Of a DNA stretch of 64,000 bases, positions 57,277-64,000 are shown in pieces. Source of the DNA: Isoetes taiwanensis (taxonomy: Eukaryota > Streptophyta > Lycopodiopsida > Isoetales > Isoetaceae); the NCBI GenBank assembly GCA_021234155.1, contig JAJEKV010000021.1, forward strand, positions 15,635,563 to 15,699,562, in the 5' to 3' direction. The position numbers and the translations under genes were made by a program. Within the stretch, counting starts at the first letter, position 1, and each line of letters begins with the position of its first letter. The notes beneath the pieces are model-generated. The model did not search any database and was not told the DNA's origin. It saw nothing but the letters and a program-made list of their open reading frames with translations.

Positions 57277-58108
57277 ATGAAGCGTTTGGCCCCAGCAGCG
57301 GAGCTTCATGAAGAACCCGAGGTTTCTTCAAAAAGACCTCGGGTTGAATCCCCCCATTGATGTTTGATTTGCAGCAATCCTCTGATTCCGATTCAGAGGA
57401 TGAAGAGGAGGAAGAAATGGAAGAATTAGAGCAGGATCCACAAGAATTCCTGACCGCTCTGCTTCAGGGTTGGCTTGATCCTGAAACAGAGAATGAACTG
57501 TCTGAAGAAGAGTCAGAGGAAGAAGAAGAAGAAGATTCAGAGGAAGAATGCGACTCTAACGAATTTTTGACATGGCTTGCAAAGGACGCAGGTTTATATA
57601 TCTATTTTTTTTTATAGGAATGAGATGCGTTCTAGAATTCTATAGCCATTCTTGAGAAGCCGATTTGAGTCACAGGCGCTATGGAAATGCAGGCTATCGG
57701 GAAAAATCCGAATTAGAAGAAAGATTAGGTTAATTACGTTTAGGTGGGATAAAAGTAATCAATGAAAGAACACGGTAGATTGGTTTTTAAAATCTCAATG
57801 AAAGAAGTCGGCGGACGGGTTCTTTTAAAGTGAATCTTCGTCATTATTATTTTTTTGTGTCAAGAATATTTCGAAACCGCATAATGAGTTTTCTTGAAAT
57901 TCAAATTTCTTGTGCAGGTAGAAAGCTATTTCTTGGCAGCTCATTATCTTCAGCAGCTCGAGCGCTTATCCAGGCGACCTTCCAACACTGTTACGAGGCG
58001 ATCCGTAGATGTCTTCTAAAACGAGAGGTGGTCGAGAAGGACGAGGCCGAAGAAGCAGTGGCAGAGGAAACTCAAAACCCGGCTCTTCCAAGTTTTAGAG
58101 GACGTTGA
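57277..58108 (+). pseudogene. Acidic Ser/Glu-rich protein of locus B
   Basis: Starts MKRLAPAAELHEEPEVSSKR, a short basic/acidic leader with KRPRVE, a nuclear-signal-like word, and stops after 26 codons. An overlapping frame from 57360 (ATG) continues MFDLQQSSDSDSEDEEEEEM with LLQGWLDPETENELSEEESE and ends FLTWLAKDAG at a donor (GCAG/GTTTAT, about 57590). The acceptor at 57917 (TTGTGCAG) joins in phase to RKLFLGSSLSSAARALIQAT and a tail ending FRGR at 58108. The split between the first two frames could be a one-base error or a short intron (TTTGATTTGCAG acceptor at 57372). Composition and layout parallel the acidic protein of element A (47931-48398). No family is recognised. Confidence 0.45.
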
Positions 58109-58589
58109 TCAGACCCCTATTCAAGGTATTTAATCTGCCTTTTCGCCATAAAATACACACTGTGTAGAGAGTATGATACTTTGCATGAGTTTGAGTTATT
58201 TCCTTGCAACATACAAGGTATATTACCTTCAGTTAATGCTCTGATTCTCTATTATTTAGAATATAATTTTGCTCTATTTTTTAGAATATAGTTTTTAGTA
58301 GTTTTTAACAGAGGGATACACACCCATTTAGAATATAGTTCTTAGTAGTTTTAAATAGAGGGGCACACGCTCACCGTGAACTGGAGATTTGACAATTAGA
58401 GATAACAGTCTTCAATGAGGGTACGTAGTATAAAATATAGATGCATAAAGGGTACGTAGTTTAAAATATAGATGCATACTGTTTAGCTTCAAATTCACGC
58501 CAAGCGTGGTCCACAATAGGAGCTACCAACACGCCAAGCGTAATTTAGCTTTGAAAAGTATTCTAAATCATGTTCATCTTCTTTTGTGG
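58109..58589. other. Intron-like spacer with two short tandem duplications and two palindromic motifs
   Basis: TTTAGAATATAGTT...TTAGTAGTTTT duplicated (about 58286-58370); GGGTACGTAGT-TAAAATATAGATGCAT duplicated (about 58420-58480). Palindromic motif copies at 58491-58510 and 58525-58547. Confidence 0.5.
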
Positions 58590-59351
58590 TGCCCAAGAGG
58601 AAGAAAACCGTTAATAATTCGGGGTCTATTCCTGGTAAGAAGCCAAGGGTAGATGACCCAGACCATATGATCTCACCTTAGATGATGAAGGGCCTATCTT
58701 TATAGCAATCACTAACCCTGCATGCCCTAAAGAGGAAATGGACGAGGGTGCCGAGTGGTGCGTTGACCTCGCCAAGACAAATAGCAAGCTCGACTTAACG
58801 CTCTTCTCGAGGAAAAAGGAAGCAGACACGATGACCAAACAAGGGATCCCAATCTCTTGTGAGGAAGAGGATGACACCAACTGCAAATTGCTCTTGAAAA
58901 TGACACAAAGATCTGCTCAGACTTACTCATTCTAGAGCTACTGCATACAAAGATACTTTCATGAAGACAGATGTGAATGGTGAGACATGTTTTAAGTATG
59001 GCTGGCCCACTAATGTAGCAGTTACACCAATATCTATTTGCCACGGGGTTACGGCTGTGCGTAGAGGCATGTTCAATAAACCGACACCAAGTCACTACTT
59101 GCAACAAGTTAGAGAATTAGCTGACTTGATTCTAGGAGGGTCCTAAATCTAGGGAAGGATGTTCAACCTGTGGTTGTCGAAGGCATAGAGGCTTCCAACA
59201 GGACAAGGTGGCGCAGCTAAAGGCCATGAACAAGCTGAATAAGTACTCTGCATTATCCATGTGGTCTTAAGACAACTTTTCAGCTCCATGTGAAGCGCCT
59301 CATCCTTTCACCAAGCTCCATTTATGTTAGCAGAAGATATGATCCCATGCC

Positions 59352-59575
59352 ATGGAGATTGTTCAGAGCATGATTAGTAATCCAGGTCAAATGCCTATGC
59401 CAGCAGATGTGTTACCTTGGGATTTGATCACGAACAAGCCTGTTGTGCGGTCGAATGCCGAGGAGTTATTGGGAAATGATGACATTAAATTCGTTATCAT
59501 CGACGGGCAGCATTCCATTGAGGCACAAAAGGCCCTCCCAAACACCTGCAGATATGGCTGAGATTAGTGCAACTT
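59352..59575 (+). pseudogene. ParB-like (DGQH) domain segment of the locus B gene
   Basis: Reads MEIVQSMISNPGQMPMPADV, then LPWDLITNKPVVRSNAEELL, then DDIKFVIIDGQHSIEAQKAL. The closing VIIDGQHSIEAQKAL resembles the DG(Q/H)HRxxA box of ParB/Srx-fold proteins, and the spacing to a preceding DVLPWDL...KPVVRSN segment fits. In bacteria and phages ParB-like domains are often fused to DNA amino-methyltransferases, which is also what follows here. Assignment is by motif only; the Arg after DGQH is replaced by Ser. Confidence 0.4.
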
Positions 59576-59609
59576 TAAATGAAATGGGGAAGACGTTTCT
59601 ATAGAAAAG

Positions 59610-60006
59610 GTAATTAACTACATTAGGATATTATCATTTTAATATTCAGCAGTCCTTTTAAATCATTTTAATTCATGCCAAGCGTGCTTTTAAATCAATT
59701 GAATTTATGCCAGCATGTTTTAAAGCACGTGTGGCGTGAATTAAATTGATTTAAAAGCATGCCTGGCGTGAATTGCGTTAATAGCTTAATTCAATTTAAT
59801 TCACGTCTGGCCGCTTTCTACACAGCATAAAGCACGCCTGGCGCGAATTGCTTTGATTTTAAAAGCATGCCTGGCATGAATTGCGTTAGCAGCTTAATTC
59901 GTTTCACGTCAGGCGTGCTTTCTGTGTTGATCAATTCAATTCTATTCAATTCGCGCCAGGCGTGTTTATGTTCTATGATACTGATTCAATGTCCGTACTA
60001 TTGTAG
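59610..60006 (+). other. Intron of the locus B gene filled with palindromic motifs
   Basis: Donor AAAAG/GTAATT and acceptor TATTGTAG. Splicing joins a K-AG codon to T-CC (KSPYVEQLRHTH) in phase. About 75 percent of its length from 59669 to 59967 consists of nine copies of the palindromic motif. Confidence 0.6.
59669..59967. repeat. Cluster of nine palindromic motifs (AATTCACGCCTGGCGTGAATT type)
   Basis: Copies start near 59669, 59701, 59721, 59752, 59798, 59828, 59859, 59899 and 59945. Core forms include ATGCCTGGCGTGAATT, GCACGCCTGGCGCGAATT and TTCACGTCAGGCGTGCTTT. Each can form a hairpin around GCC-(T/A)GGC; many have AATT on one side and AAAGC on the other. Confidence 0.8.
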
Positions 60007-60689
60007 TCCATACGTGGAGCAACTGCGCCACACCCATCAACATTGGGTGGAATATGGTTGCCCATTACCCACCAGACATGGCGGGTCAAAGTCTGAGGCG
60101 TTCAAGCTGCTGGAGCAGACTCTGTCGCAGACAATTATACAGGAGAAGAAGAAGAGTGCAAGAAAATAAAAGAAAAAGGATGGTGATGACATTGCAGATC
60201 CTTCTGATAACACATCTAGCAGGTCAGGTCCAAGAGACTCGTATAAGATTGTCTTTTGTAAAGAGGCAGTAAGGCTCAAATGGAATGAATTCTTGGATGA
60301 GATGAGAAAGACTCAGGGGCTAGACGACACTGAGACCATTTGGTTTTAGACCAGTGCCGGAAGAAGGAAGTCTTATACAAGAAGAGTGCTTTCACTAAGG
60401 ATAGGATGTCCTTCATTGAGTGTTGCAGCCATGTGAAGGATGTACATACAATGAAGTCAGCTGTAGGAGCTGAATTACAAAGGCTATCGGGGGATGTGGC
60501 ATTAGAACTGGAAGGCCAAAAATGCAAAACATAAAGAGACTCTACCCCCTAAGGTACTGGTCGAGTTGAGAAGAAAAGTGGCCCTTATGAAGAAGATTAC
60601 TGGAGTAGAAGACACTGTCCAGTATTCAGTCTCCATTAGGCACAAAGGTCTCTTGCCAGAATCAACTACTTGCCTTAGAAACATATCAC

Positions 60690-61975
60690 TCTTTGTGTTG
60701 GACAGTAGGGGTGGGAGAGGAGATAGAGGCATGAACTAGAAGGACTACAACATCTTCTTTACCAGCTGTATAGGATTGACAACTGAGAGATCCTTCACTA
60801 TTTGTTGAAATATGGGGTTCTTGGCATGCACCTTGCTGCAGCAGACCATGGCTGCCGGATGCAACAAGGCTGCCACAAATGCTCAAGAATGACAAAACAA
60901 AGGGGGAGGAAACTCCAAGAACACAAACAGGGCACAAATGCCAAGAAATGAACAAAGTGGATCATATTGCCAAAATGAGGCGCTCCAAAACGTGAGCTAA
61001 AACCTCCACAAAATGAGGCGCTCCAAAACGTGAGCTAAAACCCTAAACAATGAGGGGAAATGCTCTCTCTATATAGTGAGCAAACCCTAACCCTATATGA
61101 TGACAACATGTGGCCATGTGCCACTAACATCTATGATGACATGTGGCCTATGCCACTAACGTCTATGACTTAGCCCAAGGGGCTAACACTATTGTCATCG
61201 TTTGTCCTTCAGGAGACTCACATCTGCATGCAGTATCCGCTGCTCATGATCTGGAGTGCCTCAAAGTTATTAGGGAGGGATGCCTAATATATGATGTTAG
61301 GGATAATGAGCTGCGAATAGCACGGAAGATGGCACATGTGAACTTCATTATGATATCCATGCTGTCAGACGAGGAATATGATAATGTTAAGGCCAAGGGT
61401 GACAATAGCAGTGCATGGGAATATTTTCTTCTAGATGATCCAGACTTAACAACTATATTCTATCATACCGATCAGGATCAGGAACAGGATGAGTCAGAAG
61501 AGGAAGAGGATCGGGACCCTCTCCTAAGTGGTGAAATCAAGTACGAGCTGGAGAAGGACCCCTTAAATAAAAAGGGATTTTCCCCTCTTTGGTTGCTTTC
61601 CTCGTCGAGGCATTTGCTCCAATTGATAAAACGTGCTTGGAGCTTCGTGTTGGAGGTTATATTGCCCGAGAGGCTCTTATGGGTGTTAGAAGATGTCACT
61701 GCTTTGTGAGTGATGAGCAGGCCAAAGACTTTCTTGAACCATTCCTCATGCATATACTTGCAAAATCTCCTAAAGGCCCTTATGGCAACCTGAAATCTTC
61801 AGCAATCAAAAGCCTCGTCGACTTATCCAATTCAAAGATGGACGATGGTTCTGGTGAGGGAACTAGTAATCCGCAGCCTGACAAAGAAAGTAATGATCAA
61901 GTGGCTGCTAAACTGGCTGTTCAAAGTAATGTGATGAAGGTTCACAGGGAATATCCTTGCCTCCCTTACAGATGA
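60690..61975 (+). pseudogene. DNA amino-methyltransferase-like segment of the locus B gene
   Basis: With the solo LTR (60803-61188) and one TSD copy removed, the frame reads across: CLRNISLFVLDSRGGRGDRG, a TAG, KDYNIFFTSCIGLTTERSFT, IVIVCPSGDSHLHAVSAAHD. LFVLDSRGG is where N6/N4 methyltransferases of the beta class carry (D/S)PP(Y/W). Further on, in a second frame, come FLVEAFAPIDKTCLELRVGG, YIAREALMGVRRCHCFVSDE and QAKDFLEPF (about 61594-61735), the FxGxG-like SAM-binding motif I followed by an acidic residue after the next strand. The order motif IV then motif I is beta-class. The catalytic motif is degenerate, so the enzyme is probably dead. Confidence 0.4.
60803..61188 (+). mobile_element. 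Solo LTR, 386 bp, inside the methyltransferase-like gene
   Basis: Starts TGTTGAAATATGG and ends GGGGCTAACA (TGTT...AACA inverted ends), flanked by the exact 5-bp repeat CTATT at 60798-60802 and 61189-61193. CTCTATATAGTGAG at about 61065-61078 is TATA-like. Inside are two small tandem duplications: AAATGAGGCGCTCCAAAACG (about 60974 and 61016) and ATGACA-ATGTGGCC (about 61100 and 61134). Removing it restores an open frame in the host gene. Confidence 0.85.
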
Positions 61976-62191
61976 TGCAAGCAACAATAAAATAGATTCA
62001 CAGGTTAACAAGGATCTAATTGATAAGGCAACCGAGCAGGTTTGCCAAATCAATACTAAAATAATGCCAGTTGTGAAGGACGTAGAGGAACTAATAGAAA
62101 ATAACAATTCTAATAGTCAGAAGAGCACGGAGATTAAGGGTGGCGAAGGGGAGAATGACGCCGACGACGACAGCGAAACTGAAGATGATAG

Positions 62192-62402
62192 GTATGGCCT
62201 TGCAGATGAAATCGCGCCACACGTGATTTAATTTATCTTTGCTTTGAATTAAATCGTGCTAAGCGTGCTTTGATTATATTTCATTGTCACACTAAATCAC
62301 GCCGAGCGCGATTTGGTTAAGCCTAACTCAAATCACGCCTGGTGCGTTTGTATTGTTTGTGTGGTTATATCTTGCTGACCAGATACATATTTGATGTTTT
62401 AG
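62192..62402 (+). repeat. Intron with four palindromic motifs
   Basis: Donor GATAG/GTATGG, acceptor GATGTTTTAG. Motif copies near 62208, 62249, 62293 and 62328 (forms such as AAATCACGCCGAGCGCGATTT-like and AATCACGCCTGGTGCG). Confidence 0.65.
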
Positions 62403-63033
62403 CTTGCCTTGCATTTCTAAGAAGGTTATGGTGTTCGACCTAACCGGAGTTCTTTGTAAGACTTTTTCGAAAAATAAAGTGGCTAGAGATCAATTTCATC
62501 AGACACCAGTAGAATCAAATTCCAAGTGGATCTATCCGCAACCGCACTTGAAGGAGATGCTAGATGAGGCATTTAGGTTATTTCGTGTTGGTATTTGGTC
62601 ATCCATGGAACTAAGGAACATCAAGAATACTTTGGAGGCACTGGGGGAAATGGGTAGACATTGGTTGACCTTTTGGGATCAGCACAAATGTGTGAAGTTC
62701 ACTAATCCCAAGGATCCAACAGGCAAGCCTATCTTCATCAAACACTTGAGTAATATGATGGACGAACTTCGTAATGAGAATAAGGATGATATAGTGGATG
62801 ATGATGCTCTCAAATGCTTCTACAATCAAAGGCAGGCCCTGAATCCACCATCTTACGATCCAAAAAATTTTGCGACAGATGATTTTCTGGTGAAGTTTAT
62901 GTCTATTATGAATAATTTGGCTATGGGGATGATAGTGCGTGAAGTGTTAGATTCACACCCAGAACTAGATAGAACGGCTGAAATGGAACCACACCTTATT
63001 AAATACGTGGAAAAACATGGATTGATCTCTTAA
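62403..63033 (+). CDS. FCP1/NIF-like HAD domain, last exon of the locus B gene
   Basis: Splicing gives DDDSETEDD-S-LPCISKKVMVFD in phase. The 209-residue exon reads KKVMVFDLTGVLCKTFSKNK, YPQPHLKEMLDEAFRLFRVG, IWSSMELRNIKNTLEALGEM, WLTFWDQHKCVKFTN, KPIFIKHLSNMMDEL, the order of plant FCP1-like (NLI-interacting-factor) proteins: D-x-x-G/D-x-L, IWSS, WDQ..C, KPL..KxLS. The nucleophile Asp is kept (FDLTGVL) but the second Asp of DxDxT is Thr, so it is probably a substrate-binding rather than catalytic domain. The exon is fully open, unlike the rest of the gene. Element A carries a related domain at 49668-50277, about 12 kb away and on the opposite strand. Confidence 0.6.
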
Positions 63034-63394
63034 TGTTTTATTGAAATATATGATATTTTTGTATGATATTTATGTCATGTATCTATAATTACGGGTCTGC
63101 AATCGCCTCGCAAATAATGTAATCTGTTATTATCAAACCTAATATTTACATCTCAATGCTGTTCAATTTTGGTCTCATCTATCTTATCAACTTGCTCTTC
63201 ATTTTTGCATATTTCAATTCGAATATGAAACAACACATGTGAATTGCAACCTTATGTTATTTATCAAGTCCAAAAGATTATAAAAAACAAAAACCCCCTA
63301 GAAGACAACAACAGGTTGGCATGATTTTTGAGTTGAAATAATCCCAATTTAGTTGGATAATGGTTGCTAGCCAAGGCTTCTCTCCTTCACTTAT
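63034..63394. other. 3-prime flank of locus B
   Basis: AT-rich. No TIR matching the left side of locus B was found. Confidence 0.35.
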
Positions 63395-64000
63395 TAGGGG
63401 CAAAAAATAGAGGTAGAACACACCTACAAGTACCTAGGTATAGAGTTCCCCACTACCACATACCAGGACACTTCCATTCGGTTACGAGTGATGGTGGGTT
63501 GGAGAAGGCACTCTATGTGATGCAGAACAACACCTACTAAGAAAAGCTGTATGACTGGCCCCATCTGTCATACTTGTTTAGGGTTTTGGTGGAACTCGTT
63601 CTTTTATATGGGATCGATGTTTGGGGTCCAGTTATATCCCCTGCCACATGGAATGAACTAGAGCAGATACAAAAAGCCTTCCGGCATAGGCTCGGGGTGA
63701 AATTCATAGTCCCATATTAGATCCTTTTGTAGAAGACAGGTTTCTCCCCTCTTCAGCGGGCCGCACTTGACCACCACATTATCTATTTTCGGAAGGTAGC
63801 CGATATGGGCAATGGACATCTTCCCAACCTGGCTTATACCATGAGCCCATGGCACCTCAAGGCATGTTGAAAGGAGAGGCAAGCACAATGGTTCTCTAGA
63901 TGGAATGTACAAGAGCATAGGTGCATACGTGTTGAAACTGAAGAAGACCACCATTACCTACAACAGTACCCCAATGCTTGCTTCCTTAGCAAGCTTTTGG
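63395..64000 (+). pseudogene. LINE RT C-terminal region, running off the window
   Basis: Reads EVEHTYKYLGIEFPTTTYQD and TSIRLRVMVGWRR, matching the segment after the RT core in the LINE at 25050-25500 (PSYKHLGVEFPS, DTSIRLRV). Nucleotide similarity continues through the GTTTGGGGTCC and CTCTTCAG words to the window end (CTTAGCAAGCTTTTGG versus CTTAGCAAGTTTTGGG near 25650). Frames are broken. 5-prime truncation or internal breakage precedes it. Confidence 0.7.

Larger units (their letters stand above)
58590..63033 (+). pseudogene. Locus B multi-domain gene: ParB-like, methyltransferase-like and FCP1-like parts
   Basis: A long plus-strand gene in several frames. N-terminal part (58590-58935): KRKKTVNN basic region, then DLTLDDEGPIFIAITNPACP, DLAKTNSKLDLTLFSRKKEA. 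Next (58940-59146): CFKYGWPTNVAVTPISICHG, VTAVRRGMFNKPTPSHYLQQ. Then the ParB-like segment (59352-59575), intron 59610-60006, a helical charged region (60007-60540: EAVRLKWNEFLDEM; KKEVLYKKSAFTKDRMSFIE), the methyltransferase-like part (60690-61975, interrupted by a solo LTR), an acidic linker (DADDDSETEDD), intron 62192-62402 and the FCP1-like last exon. There are at least six frame changes and a few stops. Introns have consensus ends and rejoin in phase, so the gene was once functional. Whether it belongs to a transposon or to the host is unclear; no TIRs were found. Confidence 0.5.

Noticed and set aside
61143-61709. Independent 188-residue gene starting at 61143
   Set aside because: The first 15 codons lie inside a solo LTR. 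The true frame continues from upstream of 60798.
57000-63400. Terminal inverted repeats for locus B
   Set aside because: I compared the flanks near 56700-57160 and 63040-63400 and saw no convincing inverted match or target duplication, so locus B is not called a defined transposon.

Overview
The window is repeat-rich nuclear DNA from a land plant, probably a seed-free lineage such as a fern or lycophyte (inference). The plant evidence is a TMEM45/DUF716-type membrane protein, a small plant protein with a HDTMYHSAIAARLA-like C-terminus, a DUF4283-type LINE ORF1, a Helitron, solo LTRs with 5-bp target duplications, and GT-AG introns. Only two host-type genes are convincing: the DUF716 gene at 3488-4471, and the small minus-strand gene present twice at 17368-17856 and 32942-33403. 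Most of the rest is transposable elements, many nested in one another.

Layout. 1-11932: unique DNA with the DUF716 gene, several 3-prime ends of one LINE family, a 1500-bp solo LTR (6235-7734, target duplication GATAT), an unrecognised exon-like ORF near 9.1 kb, and a 58-bp minisatellite near 10.0-10.5 kb. 11933-38891: a tandem segmental duplication. Copy 1 is 11933-27450 and copy 2 is 27451-38891. Each copy holds a pogo/DDE_1-type transposon with 13-bp terminal inverted repeats and a TA target site, the small plant gene, a 5-prime-truncated LINE, and the 5-prime part of a second LINE. Copy 1 alone carries a 4117-bp Helitron (20140-24256). Copy 2 keeps the intact empty site, so both Helitron ends are fixed to the base. 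38433-42055: the second LINE continues with ORF1, endonuclease and reverse transcriptase.

42233-55443: a decayed DUF7869-type transposase-like gene on the minus strand, split by a 10.9-kb DNA element (42428-53316, called element A here). Element A has near-perfect TIRs flanked by TA. It carries a different transposase-like gene on the plus strand, an acidic Ser/Glu-rich protein gene on the minus strand, and an intron-containing minus-strand gene that joins coiled coil, RING-like Cys/His cluster and a C-terminal FCP1/NIF-type HAD-like domain. 55474-56690: a LINE ORF1 fragment of another family.

57150-63033 (locus B): a decayed multi-exon plus-strand gene set. It begins with an acidic Ser/Glu-rich protein, continues through a ParB-like DGQH segment and an amino-methyltransferase-like segment (broken by a 386-bp solo LTR), and ends, by a clean splice, in a second FCP1/NIF-like domain. 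Its introns carry 15 copies of a short palindromic motif built on ACGCC(T/A)GGCGT. 63395-64000: another copy of the RT-bearing LINE, running off the window.

The most unusual material is the pairing, at two separate loci, of acidic nuclear-looking proteins with FCP1-like domains in transposon-like settings, together with the ParB-like/methyltransferase-like gene and its intron-confined palindromes. A second theme is technical: the two copies of the 11.4-kb duplicated block differ mainly inside transposon bodies and mainly at CAG/CTG/CCG/CGG sites. That pattern suggests CHG methylation, acting through base-calling error or mutation, so some apparent frameshifts here may not be real.
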